64,000 bases of DNA. Source: Clostridium sp. Cult1. Its GTDB lineage: Bacteria; Bacillota; Clostridia; Tissierellales; Tepidimicrobiaceae. The stretch is from assembly GCF_021655095.1 (NCBI RefSeq), contig NZ_PPXW01000001.1, positions 1,158,792 to 1,222,791 on the forward strand. The letters are read 5' to 3'. Below, one piece after another: positions 52,397 through 61,196 of this stretch. The notes under the pieces are model-generated. The model was not told the DNA's origin. It searched no databases and saw nothing but the letters and a program-made list of their open reading frames with translations. The position numbers and the translations under genes are program-made. Every line of letters starts with the position of its first letter. Positions within the stretch are counted from its first letter, which is position 1.

Positions 52397-53239
52397 ATGG
52401 CAAATATTATGATACAAGGCACCACATCTTCAGCTGGAAAATCCTTTATATGTACCGGATTATGTAGGATATTTAAAGAAGATGGATACAAGGTTGCCCC
52501 TTTTAAATCCCAAAACATGTCTTCAAAATATTATGAAACAAAAGAAGGTTATAAAATGAGCACTGCCCAAGCTTTGCAAGCCAAAGCAGCAGGTATTAAA
52601 CCAAACCCTAATATGAATCCTATATTATTAATACCTAATTCGGATAAAGGCAGTGATGTAATCATAAAAGGAAAGTTTTATAACAGAATGGAAGCTTTAG
52701 AATACTTTACCTATAAAGATGAATTAAAGCCAATGATTAAAGAAGCCTATAAAAATTTAGAAAAAGTAAACCATATTATAGTTTTGGAAGGCGCAGGTAG
52801 TCCCGCAGAGATTAATTTAAAGGAAAATGACATAGTAAATATGGGAATGGCAAAGATGGTCGATGCACCAGTATTATTAGTAGCAGATATCGATAGGGGA
52901 GGGGTATTCGCATCCCTTTATGGCACAGTTCTGCTTTTAGAAGAAGAGGAAAGAGCTAGAATCAAGGGACTAATTATCAACAAGTTTAGGGGCGATAAAA
53001 GGTTGTTGGACCCAGGCATTGAAATGATAGAAGAACTACTAAATATACCTGTAATAGGGACCCTTCCCCTTACCCCATTGGAATTGGTGGACGAAGATTC
53101 CTTAATAGACTATGAAAAACATTGTAATCTATTTCCTCAAAGGGAAGATGAAATAGAAGGGGAATTAGGTAAACTATCCAAAATGATAAGGGAAAATCTA
53201 GATATGGACTATATATATTCTTTATTGAAACTAGATTAG
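52397..53239 (+). CDS. cbiP: Cobyric acid synthase lacking the glutaminase domain
   Basis: A CbiP/CobQ-type enzyme of only 280 residues; the usual length is about 480-510. The N-terminal ATPase domain is complete: [18 protein letters not shown] (P-loop), [42 protein letters not shown] and INKFRGD. After [11 protein letters not shown] (about 232-242), where the class I glutaminase normally begins, the sequence jumps to the C-terminal tail [20 protein letters not shown], which in full-length relatives follows the glutaminase. About 200 residues are missing in frame. cbiB starts nine bases later, so no hidden fragment fits. Amidation may use ammonia or a separate glutaminase. Confidence 0.9.
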   Translation: MANIMIQGTTSSAGKSFICTGLCRIFKEDGYKVAPFKSQNMSSKYYETKEGYKMSTAQALQAKAAGIKPNPNMNPILLIPNSDKGSDVIIKGKFYNRMEALEYFTYKDELKPMIKEAYKNLEKVNHIIVLEGAGSPAEINLKENDIVNMGMAKMVDAPVLLVADIDRGGVFASLYGTVLLLEEEERARIKGLIINKFRGDKRLLDPGIEMIEELLNIPVIGTLPLTPLELVDEDSLIDYEKHCNLFPQREDEIEGELGKLSKMIRENLDMDYIYSLLKLD

Positions 53240-53247
53240 GTGAAAAT

Positions 53248-54198
53248 ATGAAAGGTATCTTAATAGCAGTAATATTAGACTTAATAATAGGAGACCCTTA
53301 TAGCTTTCCCCATCCTGTAAAGCTAATGGGAAGGCTAATATCTTTAGAGGAAAAATTAGTGAGAGAAATTAATTGGGGACGTCAGGGAAGAATTTCTAAT
53401 TTAAAAATTGGAGGGCTTTTAATAGTAATTTCAAACATCATTTTAGCTTTTACAATACCTTATCTATTGCTAAAGACCATAGAGGAATATAAAGTTCTCC
53501 ATTCCATCATCAATATATACCTTATATATACCTGTATTGCAGCTAGATCTTTAGATAAGGAGGCTATGAAGGTATATTATGGGCTAGATAAAGGAATTGA
53601 AGAAGCAAGATATAAACTTTCCTATATAGTGGGAAGGGATACCAAGAACCTTTCAGAAGAAGAAGTAATAAGGGCAGCAATAGAAACCGTAGGAGAGAAT
53701 ACCGCTGATGGGGTCATTGCCCCATTATTTTATATTATGCTATTAGGTGCTCCAGGAGGTCTTATGTATAAGATGGTTAATACAATGGATTCTATGCTAG
53801 GTTATAAGAATGAGAAATATATGGAACTAGGCTTTTTTCCTGCAAAGGTTGACGATGTATACAACTATATTCCTGCTAGACTTACAGGAGTTTTAATGTG
53901 TCTATCTTCCATATTTAGATTCAATGTAAAGAATGGTTTTAGGATAATGATACGAGATAGGAAAAATCACAAAAGCCCAAATGCAGCCTATCCAGAAGGA
54001 GCTGTGGCAGGTCTTTTAAATATTCAGTTAGGGGGTAATAGCTATTATTTTGGCAAGATAGTAGAAAAGCCAACTATAGGGGATAGAATTAGGAATATTC
54101 ATAGACAGGATATTAAGAAAACCATTGAGATTATGTATAGAACAGAAGTATTATTACTTGTTATTTATGGACTAATTAATATCTTATTAGGCAGGTGA
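53248..54198 (+). CDS. cbiB: Adenosylcobinamide-phosphate synthase
   Basis: A 316-residue membrane protein that joins aminopropanol phosphate to adenosylcobyric acid. The start LDLIIGDPYSFPHPVKLMGR is the family signature. IVGRDTKNLSEEEVIRAAIE, VGENTADGVIAPLFY, MVNTMDSMLGYKNEKY and SPNAAYPEGAVAGLLN follow, all highly conserved. It has four or more hydrophobic segments. GGTGAAAAT precedes the ATG. Confidence 0.96.
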   Translation: MKGILIAVILDLIIGDPYSFPHPVKLMGRLISLEEKLVREINWGRQGRISNLKIGGLLIVISNIILAFTIPYLLLKTIEEYKVLHSIINIYLIYTCIAARSLDKEAMKVYYGLDKGIEEARYKLSYIVGRDTKNLSEEEVIRAAIETVGENTADGVIAPLFYIMLLGAPGGLMYKMVNTMDSMLGYKNEKYMELGFFPAKVDDVYNYIPARLTGVLMCLSSIFRFNVKNGFRIMIRDRKNHKSPNAAYPEGAVAGLLNIQLGGNSYYFGKIVEKPTIGDRIRNIHRQDIKKTIEIMYRTEVLLLVIYGLINILLGR

Positions 54199-54202
54199 AA
54201 AG

Positions 54203-55252
54203 ATGAGACATGGTGGAGATTTAATAACTTATGAAAAATATTATGAAGAGGAGTTAATAGATTTTAGTAGCAATATAAACCCTTTAGGATTTCCAGAAGG
54301 TCTGGAAGAAGAATTAATCCACGGTTTTAACAATATGACAAACTACCCAGATATAAAGTATAGGCATCTTAAATCCAGTATATCAAAGTATTTAAGATGT
54401 AATCCAGGGAATGTAATAGTAGGCAATGGAGCAGTAGATATAATAAATAATTTTGTACTTATGTTTCCTAGAATAATAGTTACATTACCCTCCTTTTCAG
54501 AATATGAACAAAGGGCTTTAATCTATGAAAAGGAAGTGGTTAGATTAGATTATAATGGGGATTTCACTCTGGATTTAGCCTCTATAGAAAAGACAATAAA
54601 GGCTGAAGATCTATTAATCCTAGGGAATCCTAACAATCCAACAGGGCTGAGGATTGAAAAAGAAACTTTAATGGAATTATACGAAATAATCAAGGAAAAG
54701 GAAGGCTACCTACTACTAGATGAAGCCTTCTATGAGTTCTGTCCAAAGGATTATGATAGTATTGAAATATTTAGAAAAGACTCTTTTAAAAATGTTGGAA
54801 TAATTAGAGCTGCTACTAAGTTCTTTGCCCTTCCAGGTATTAGATTAGGTTATGGTTGTGTATCAATGGATATAAGTAAAAAATATGGAGAAATAGAATT
54901 ACCCTGGAGCGTTAATTCTTTGGCAGATAGGGCTGGTAGGTACATTTTCCAATGTAAAGACTATATAAAAAGGAGTCAAGCTTATATAGAAGGTGAAAGG
55001 GAATTTCTATTAAGGGAATTAGACAAAATTGAAGGGATAAAACCTTATCCAACTCATACTAATTACATCCTAATAAAACTATTGAAATGGAATGAAGAAT
55101 ATGTATTCTATTTTTTTCTAAAAAGAGGTTTGTTAGTTAGAAGATGCTCCAGTTTTAATGGATTAGATAATACCTATATTAGGTTGGCTATAAAAAACAG
55201 AGAGAATAATTTAAAGCTAATAAAAACCTTTAAGGAATTGGAGAGATCATAG
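54203..55252 (+). CDS. cobD: Threonine-phosphate decarboxylase (CobD-type aminotransferase fold)
   Basis: A 349-residue class I/II PLP enzyme that makes aminopropanol phosphate from threonine phosphate. HGGDLITYEKYY and IDFSSNINPLG are the CobD-type start. GNPNNPTG (about 137), LLLDEAFYEF and the PLP Lys in AATKFFALPGIRLGY are intact. HisC aminotransferases are close relatives; the position between cbiB and cbiA and the HGG start favour CobD. It ends one base before cbiA. Confidence 0.92.
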   Translation: MRHGGDLITYEKYYEEELIDFSSNINPLGFPEGLEEELIHGFNNMTNYPDIKYRHLKSSISKYLRCNPGNVIVGNGAVDIINNFVLMFPRIIVTLPSFSEYEQRALIYEKEVVRLDYNGDFTLDLASIEKTIKAEDLLILGNPNNPTGLRIEKETLMELYEIIKEKEGYLLLDEAFYEFCPKDYDSIEIFRKDSFKNVGIIRAATKFFALPGIRLGYGCVSMDISKKYGEIELPWSVNSLADRAGRYIFQCKDYIKRSQAYIEGEREFLLRELDKIEGIKPYPTHTNYILIKLLKWNEEYVFYFFLKRGLLVRRCSSFNGLDNTYIRLAIKNRENNLKLIKTFKELERS

Positions 55253-56560
55253 ATGAAGACTATAATGATTACAGCCCCTTCTAGCAATACTGGTAAAACT
55301 TTAATTACCCTTGGGCTAATTAGAGCATTAAAAAATAGGGGATTAGATATATCTGCCTTTAAGACTGGACCAGATTTTATCGATACCAGGTATTTAGGAT
55401 TAGCTTCGGGAAAAAGAGCAGGAAACTTGGATATGTATATGATGGGTGAGGAAGGATTAGAGGTGGGTCTATCTATGAACAGAGGAGAATACGCCCTAAT
55501 AGAAGGAGCCATGGGATATTTTGATGGAATATATAATACTTTTGAGAATTCCAGTTATCATATATCAAAAAAACTAAATATCAATGCTCTTCTTATCTAT
55601 ACGCCAAAAGGTGAGATGTTTTCAGCTATTCCCAAGATAAAAGGTATGGTAGATTTTTCAGATTCTAGGATTAAAGGGATCATTTTGAATAAGGTAAGAA
55701 AGGATATCTACCTTCTATTAAAAGAAAAAATCGAAGAATATATAGGGATTAGAGTATTAGGCTATGTAGAAGAAGATAAGGATCTTGAAATACAAAGTTG
55801 GTATCTTGGTTTAGTTCAAAGTATGGAAAACCAATATGCAGAAAATATAATCGATAAGCTATCAAAGATTATGGAAAAAACTGTCCATTTAGAGGAGATA
55901 ATCCATCTTATGAATGATTTAGATATATCAAAATATGAATATCCAAGAAAAAGAAATATTAAAGTGGCCATAGCCTATGATAAAGCTTTCTCTTTTTATT
56001 ATAATGAAAATTTAAGACTATTGGAAAATAGCTGTCAGGTAGAATACTTTTCTCCACTAAAGGATAAAGAAATACCAAAATGTGATTTATTATACATTGG
56101 TGGAGGATACCCTGAATTATATAAAAAAGAGCTTTCTCAAAATCAAACTATGATAAATTCTATTAGAAAAATGGTAGAATTAGGAGGTTATATATACGGG
56201 GAAGCTGGAGGTTTTATGTATTTAGTAGAGAATATAGAAAATGCTCCTATGGTAGGGATATTCAAAGGGAAAGCCTATATGACGGATAGACTTCAAAGGT
56301 TTGGATATACAAATATTCAACTAATGGAGGATACTATATTGGGCAGAAGGGGAGAAGAGTTAGTCGGTCAGGAATTTCACCGCTCTATAATAGAAATAGA
56401 AGATAGACCTTTATATTATATAAGTAAACCTAAAACCAATAGAAATTGGCAGTGCGGATATAGCTATAAAAATGTTTTAGGAGCATATCCCCATATTAAT
56501 TTCCTAGGTAATATGGAGGCTTTTAATTATCTGCTGGATAGGATAGAGAACAAAAGATAA
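55253..56560 (+). CDS. cbiA: Cobyrinate a,c-diamide synthase with altered glutaminase site
   Basis: A 435-residue CbiA/CobB homologue of normal length. The ATPase domain has MITAPSSNTGKTLITLGL, FKTGPDFIDTRY and EGAMGYFDG. The glutaminase domain is recognisable from VAIAYDKAFSFYYNENLRLL, YIGGGYPELY and FHRS. The nucleophile motif, normally YAECGGLMYL, reads YGEAGGFMYL: Ala318 (codon GCT at 56204-56206) replaces the Cys. The C-terminal SYLHxHF motif reads AYPHINF, keeping the first His (414) but changing the second to Asn (416). Glutamine hydrolysis by this protein is therefore unlikely, while the synthetase half appears usable. Confidence 0.93.
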   Translation: MKTIMITAPSSNTGKTLITLGLIRALKNRGLDISAFKTGPDFIDTRYLGLASGKRAGNLDMYMMGEEGLEVGLSMNRGEYALIEGAMGYFDGIYNTFENSSYHISKKLNINALLIYTPKGEMFSAIPKIKGMVDFSDSRIKGIILNKVRKDIYLLLKEKIEEYIGIRVLGYVEEDKDLEIQSWYLGLVQSMENQYAENIIDKLSKIMEKTVHLEEIIHLMNDLDISKYEYPRKRNIKVAIAYDKAFSFYYNENLRLLENSCQVEYFSPLKDKEIPKCDLLYIGGGYPELYKKELSQNQTMINSIRKMVELGGYIYGEAGGFMYLVENIENAPMVGIFKGKAYMTDRLQRFGYTNIQLMEDTILGRRGEELVGQEFHRSIIEIEDRPLYYISKPKTNRNWQCGYSYKNVLGAYPHINFLGNMEAFNYLLDRIENKR

Positions 56561-56571
56561 GGAGGGAAATC

Positions 56572-57192
56572 ATGTATATTAAGAATCCAATGGAAATAGA
56601 GAACAAAAGTATGGATATTATAGAGGAAGTAATGGGGGATACATCTTTTACTGACAAAGAGAAGGTAATTGCAAAGAGGATGATCCATACAACAGGAGAT
56701 TTTGAATATAGAAATATTATATCCTTTAAAGGAAATTTTGTTGAAGAGGCAGTGGATAGTATAAAAAAAGGAGGCGTTATTTTTACCGACACTAAAATGG
56801 CCTATATGGGAATAAATAAAAAAGCCCTATCAAAAACTCGGTGTAAATTAAAATATTTAATCGATGATGAAAGGGCCTATGCTCTGTCTGAAGGGTTAAA
56901 TACTACTCGTTCGGCGGCAGCTATAGATTTAGCTATAGAAGAGGGAATAGATATGTTCGTCATAGGAAATGCACCTACTGCCTTATTTAGGCTATTGGAA
57001 TTAGCAAAGGAAAGTAGAGTTAATCCTAGATTTATCATAGGGGTTCCAGTAGGCTTTGTTGGTGCCAAGGAATCTAAAGAATACTTAAGGGAATTCCATA
57101 TTCCTTCCATATCTACAATAGGCACTAAAGGCGGTAGTAACGTTGCAGCCTCTATTGTTAACGCCCTATTGTATATGGTGGTAGGAAGATGA
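56572..57192 (+). CDS. cbiC: Cobalt-precorrin-8 methylmutase
   Basis: A 206-residue methylmutase moving the C11 methyl group to C12 to give cobyrinate. The catalytic His is in MIHTTGDFEY (about 41-50). IFTDTKMAYMGINK, FVIGNAPTALFRLLEL and GVPVGFVGAKESK are the conserved blocks. GGAGG precedes the ATG. It overlaps cbiD by four bases. Confidence 0.96.
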   Translation: MYIKNPMEIENKSMDIIEEVMGDTSFTDKEKVIAKRMIHTTGDFEYRNIISFKGNFVEEAVDSIKKGGVIFTDTKMAYMGINKKALSKTRCKLKYLIDDERAYALSEGLNTTRSAAAIDLAIEEGIDMFVIGNAPTALFRLLELAKESRVNPRFIIGVPVGFVGAKESKEYLREFHIPSISTIGTKGGSNVAASIVNALLYMVVGR

Positions 57193-58265
57193 AATTGGAT
57201 ATGTATGTGATAAAAGATGGGAAACCACTAAGATGTGGATATACAACTGGCTCCTGTGCTACAGCAGCTACTAAAGCAGCAGTTCTTATGTTGGAAACTG
57301 GAGAAATTCCAAACTATGTGGTAATAGATACTCCAGCTGGGGTAAGGCTGAAACTTGAAATAAACAATCCAAAGATAGAAGGAAATAAAGCCTCCTGTTC
57401 CGTAATTAAAGATGGGGGCGATGACCCAGATGTAACCGATGGAATGGCAATATATGCCCAAGTAGAAAAAAGGGAAGATGAAAAAATAGTCATAGACGGA
57501 GGAATAGGCATTGGGAGGATAAATAGAAAGGGTTTGTTTGGAGAGATTGGAGAAGCTGCCATAAACTCTGTACCCAAAGAGATGATAAAAAAGGAAATAA
57601 GAAAGGTATCCATTAAAGGATATAATGTATTAATCTATGCTCCCAATGGAGAGGAGATTAGTAAAAAAACTTACAATGAGAATATTGGAATTAAAGGCGG
57701 TATATCCATTATAGGAACTAAAGGCATAGTATATCCTATGTCCCAGGAGGCTTTGATAAAGACTATATATATGGAAGTAGATGCTATAGAAGATAGATAT
57801 GGTAAGGAAAATATAATCTTAGTACCAGGAAATTATGGGGAGAAATTAGCAAAATCTCTAGATTTAAAAGGTGGTATAGTGAAGATCTCCAATTTTATTG
57901 GGGACAGTATCCTCTATATATATAATAAAGGATTTAAATCTATGACTTTAGTAGGCCATATTGGTAAATTTGCCAAACTATCCATAGGTATATTTAATAC
58001 CCATAGTAATATATCTGATGCACGGATGGAAGCTTTTATTTATTATCTATCTTTAAAAGGAGTATCTAAATCATTGTTAGAAGAGATAAATAATTGTTTA
58101 ACAGCAGAGGAAGGATTAAATCTTTGTATTGAAGCAGGATACGGGAATATTGTAAAGGATATGGAAAAAGGAGCAGAAGAAAGGGTTAAAAAATATTTGA
58201 AGGATGAAGATTATCCAGTTAAGGTAATTATCTATTCCATGGAAAGGGGTGTTCATATGGGGTAG
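57189..58265 (+). CDS. cbiD: Cobalt-precorrin-5B C1-methyltransferase
   Basis: A 358-residue CbiD. LRCGYTTGSCATAATKAA (about 16-33) is the diagnostic start. SVIKDGGDDPDVTDG, GGIGIGRINRKGL and LVGHIGKFAKLSIGIFNTH follow. CbiD is specific to the anaerobic pathway and unrelated to other methyltransferases. Its last base is the first base of the cbiE start codon. Confidence 0.97.
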   Translation: MKLDMYVIKDGKPLRCGYTTGSCATAATKAAVLMLETGEIPNYVVIDTPAGVRLKLEINNPKIEGNKASCSVIKDGGDDPDVTDGMAIYAQVEKREDEKIVIDGGIGIGRINRKGLFGEIGEAAINSVPKEMIKKEIRKVSIKGYNVLIYAPNGEEISKKTYNENIGIKGGISIIGTKGIVYPMSQEALIKTIYMEVDAIEDRYGKENIILVPGNYGEKLAKSLDLKGGIVKISNFIGDSILYIYNKGFKSMTLVGHIGKFAKLSIGIFNTHSNISDARMEAFIYYLSLKGVSKSLLEEINNCLTAEEGLNLCIEAGYGNIVKDMEKGAEERVKKYLKDEDYPVKVIIYSMERGVHMG

Positions 58266-58855
58266 TGGTAGCTGGTATAGGTCCAGGAAATCCTAGATTT
58301 TTAACTAGGGAGGTAAAGGATGCCATAGAAAATTTTGAAAAAGTAGTAGCCTTTGGCAGGGTTTCCAATTCTTTAGGCCATATTAGGAAGGATTTTATAA
58401 GAATAGAAAAAATTGCTCATATAGATAAACTTCTAGAAGAATATGAAGATATTCTAATATTAGCCTCAGGAGACCCTTGTTTTTATGGAATTGTTGAATA
58501 CCTTAAAAGGGAGAATATAAAGATTGAAAAGATATTGCCTGGACTATCCTCCTTTCAATATATGATGGCAAAATTAGGCATAAGCTGGCAAGGAGCAAAT
58601 TTTCTTTCTTTACATGGAAGAAAAGGAAAGCTAGAAAGTGTAAAGGATTATAAATTATCTATAATCCTTACGGATAAAGACAATACCCCTTCACGTATCT
58701 CTAAAAGCCTATATGAAATGGGAGTTAAAGGCAGGATATATGTAGGTTTCAATCTTTCCTATGAAGATGAAAGGATAATAAAGGCAGAGATAGGTAAAAA
58801 AATAGATGATATTACTCCTTTAGCTGTGGTGGTGATAGAAAATGAAATGGATTAG
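58265..58855 (+). CDS. cbiE: Cobalt-precorrin-7 C5-methyltransferase
   Basis: A 196-residue tetrapyrrole methylase domain. VAGIGPGNPRFLTREV is the SAM-binding start. VVAFGRVSN, ILASGDPCFYGIVEYL and ILPGLSSFQYMMAKLGISWQ are typical of CbiE. The GTG start at 58265 shares a base with the cbiD stop. It is separate from CbiT here, while many organisms fuse the two as CobL; the 14-base overlap with cbiT keeps them coupled. Confidence 0.93.
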   Translation: MVAGIGPGNPRFLTREVKDAIENFEKVVAFGRVSNSLGHIRKDFIRIEKIAHIDKLLEEYEDILILASGDPCFYGIVEYLKRENIKIEKILPGLSSFQYMMAKLGISWQGANFLSLHGRKGKLESVKDYKLSIILTDKDNTPSRISKSLYEMGVKGRIYVGFNLSYEDERIIKAEIGKKIDDITPLAVVVIENEMD

Positions 58856-59390
58856 AGATGAAGAATTTATACGGGGAAAGGTTCCCATGACCAAATTCAA
58901 TATAAGAATACTAACTATGGCCTACTTATCCATAGAAGAAGGGGACAAGTTATTGGACATAGGCGCTGGTACAGGAAGCATATCTATAGAAGCTAGCCTA
59001 CAAGGGGCTGAAGTTTGGGCAATTGAAAAAAATCAAGAGGGGATAGATATTATAAATAAAAACAAGTCTAAATTTAATGTAACTATAGATGTAATAGAGG
59101 GAGAAGCACCAGAGGTTCTACCAGATATCAAATTTAATAAATGTTTCCTAGGAGGTAGTGGTGGTAAGCTAAAGGAAATATTTGAATATCTAAATGATCA
59201 TATGGAACCAGAGGGCATATTATGTGGCAATTTTATTACCTTAAACAATTTAAACCATTTTCTCCAATTATTAAAAGCTTATGAATACACAAATGTTGAT
59301 GTCCAATTAATCCAGTCTTCTTATATGGATAAGATAGGACTTATGAGGGGGAATAATCCTATATTTATAGCAAAGGGAGTGAAAAGATGA
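58842..59390 (+). CDS. cbiT: Cobalt-precorrin-6B C15-methyltransferase (decarboxylating)
   Basis: A 182-residue class I SAM methyltransferase. MKWIRDEEFIRGKVPMTK is the CbiT start, followed by LLDIGAGTGSISIEASL (motif I) and VWAIEKNQEGIDII. FLGGSGGKLKEIFEYL follows later in the chain. It pairs with CbiE to finish the C5/C15 methylations. The start overlaps cbiE by 14 bases. Confidence 0.95.
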   Translation: MKWIRDEEFIRGKVPMTKFNIRILTMAYLSIEEGDKLLDIGAGTGSISIEASLQGAEVWAIEKNQEGIDIINKNKSKFNVTIDVIEGEAPEVLPDIKFNKCFLGGSGGKLKEIFEYLNDHMEPEGILCGNFITLNNLNHFLQLLKAYEYTNVDVQLIQSSYMDKIGLMRGNNPIFIAKGVKR

Positions 59391-59429
59391 AAAGGCTATA
59401 TGTTTATATTTTAGGGAGGAGGAAATCTA

Positions 59430-60185
59430 ATGATTAGTTTTGTAGGGGCAGGTCCTGGAGATGTGGATTTAATAACCATTAAAGGAAGACAGCTATTAGA
59501 AAAGGCAGATATGGTTATATATGCTGGAAGCCTAGTGTCAAAGGATCATTTAAAATTTTGTAGAGATTCTTGTAAGATATATAATAGCGCTTCCATGACC
59601 TTAGAAGAAATAGTGGATAAGATGGAGAAGGCAGTAAAGGAAGGGTTGAAAGTAGTAAGGTTACATACAGGAGATCCAACTATTTATGGCGCAATAAGAG
59701 AACAGATGGATTTATTAGATGAAATGGGCATAGAGTACGAAGTTATCCCTGGTGTTAGCTCCTTTACTGCTGCCTGTTCTGCCATAAAAAAAGAGTTTAC
59801 ATTGCCTAATGTAACCCAAACAGTTATATTAACCAGAATAGAAGGGCGAACTCCAGTGCCAGAAGAAGAGGATTTAGAGCTATTAGCTAAACATAAAGCC
59901 TCAATGGCCTTATTCCTATCAGTAAAGGATATGGATAGGGTAGTTAAAAAGTTAAATAAAGGTTATGGTAGGGAAGATGTACCAGTAGCTGTAGTATATA
60001 AGGCAACTTGGGATGATGAAAAGATAATAATGGGTACTTTAAAGGATATAAAAGAAAAGGTAGAGCAGGCAGGAATTGCTAAAACCGCCCAGATATTAGT
60101 AGGAGATTTTATAAAAGGAGAATACGAAAGGTCTAAACTATATGACCCATCCTTTTCCCATGAATATAGGGAGGCTTATGAATGA
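59430..60185 (+). CDS. cbiF: Cobalt-precorrin-4 C11-methyltransferase
   Basis: A 251-residue uroporphyrin-III-methylase-fold enzyme. ISFVGAGPGDVDLITIKG is the SAM-binding start. VIYAGSLVSKDHL, RLHTGDPTIYGAIREQM and VIPGVSSFTAACSA mark CbiF. The TRIEGRTPVPEEEDLELLA block is also diagnostic. GGGAGGAGG precedes the ATG, and a 39-base gap to cbiT is the largest in this part of the operon. It overlaps cbiG by four bases. Confidence 0.96.
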   Translation: MISFVGAGPGDVDLITIKGRQLLEKADMVIYAGSLVSKDHLKFCRDSCKIYNSASMTLEEIVDKMEKAVKEGLKVVRLHTGDPTIYGAIREQMDLLDEMGIEYEVIPGVSSFTAACSAIKKEFTLPNVTQTVILTRIEGRTPVPEEEDLELLAKHKASMALFLSVKDMDRVVKKLNKGYGREDVPVAVVYKATWDDEKIIMGTLKDIKEKVEQAGIAKTAQILVGDFIKGEYERSKLYDPSFSHEYREAYE

Positions 60186-61195
60186 AAATTGCCTGTATTT
60201 CCTTTACCCAACAGGGAAAAGAAATAGGTGAAAAACTAGTTAAAGCAAGCTTTAAAAATAATAAATACACTGCCAACCATTTTATTAACGATGAAATTCA
60301 TGGAGGCATAAAGTCTAGAATGGATTTTTTAGTCAAGGAATATGATGGACTCATTTTCATATCTGCTACAGGAATTGCTGTTAGGCTTATGAATCCTTAT
60401 ATTATTAATAAAACTATAGATCCTGCTGTAGTTGTGGTAGATGATGGAGGTAATTTTTCCATTAGCCTATTGTCAGGCCATATTGGTGGTGCAAATAGAT
60501 TGGCCCAATGGGTAGGGGATATTATAGGAGCTATTCCTGTTATTACCACTGCCTCGGATAACAGAGGTGTAGAATCTATAGATCTATTTGCTATGAAAAA
60601 TAATTACAATATGGAAGATATGGGGGCAGTAAAGGATATTACTGCCATGATGGTAAATAAAAACAAAGTAGGGTTTTATTCTGAGTTGAAGGAAGTTATA
60701 AAATATGACAATCTAAAAATACTAGATAATTATAAGGACAAAGACCATTCTATTCAAGGAGTTATTATAGTAAGTTCTCAAAAAAGGATAGACATCCCCT
60801 ATGAAAAACACTGTAGATTAATACCTAAGAATATCAATATAGGTATAGGGTGTAAAAGGGGTATGGAAGGTAAAAGGATCATAGAAGCCATTGAAAATAT
60901 ACTAACTCAATTAAATTTATCTTCTAAGGGAATTAAAGCTATAGGAACCATAGAAGTGAAAAAGGGTGAAATAGGTATAATAGAGGCTTGCAATCATTTC
61001 AATTGTCCTTTGAAAATATTTACCTTAGAGGAGATAAAAAAGATAGAAGATAATTTTCCAAAATCCCAATTCGTAAAGAAAACAATAGGAGTATATTCTG
61101 TATCAGAACCTTCTGCCTATCTACTAGGAGGGAAGATGTTAACTGGGAAAATTAAAATAGATGGAATAACCATATCTGTAGCAAAGGAGGTATAA
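60182..61195 (+). CDS. cbiG: Cobalt-precorrin-5A hydrolase
   Basis: A 337-residue CbiG that opens the delta-lactone and releases acetaldehyde. The N-terminal part has IFISATGIAVRLMNPYI and VVDDGGNFSISLLSGHIGGA, then ITTASDNRGVESIDLFA. The C-terminal CobE-like domain contains NIGIGCKRGMEG, IGTIEVKKGEIGIIEA and SVSEPSAYLLGG. The two-domain length is normal. It is a marker of the anaerobic pathway. Confidence 0.95.
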   Translation: MKIACISFTQQGKEIGEKLVKASFKNNKYTANHFINDEIHGGIKSRMDFLVKEYDGLIFISATGIAVRLMNPYIINKTIDPAVVVVDDGGNFSISLLSGHIGGANRLAQWVGDIIGAIPVITTASDNRGVESIDLFAMKNNYNMEDMGAVKDITAMMVNKNKVGFYSELKEVIKYDNLKILDNYKDKDHSIQGVIIVSSQKRIDIPYEKHCRLIPKNINIGIGCKRGMEGKRIIEAIENILTQLNLSSKGIKAIGTIEVKKGEIGIIEACNHFNCPLKIFTLEEIKKIEDNFPKSQFVKKTIGVYSVSEPSAYLLGGKMLTGKIKIDGITISVAKEV

Positions 61196-61196
61196 G

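Noticed and set aside
53086-53260. A frameshift or assembly gap as the cause of the short cbiP
   Set aside because: The frame stays open through the junction into a recognisable family C-terminus and a normal stop. cbiB begins nine bases later with its own ribosome binding site, so no glutaminase remnant can hide in another frame here. An assembly deletion of about 600 bp exactly in frame cannot be fully excluded without reads.
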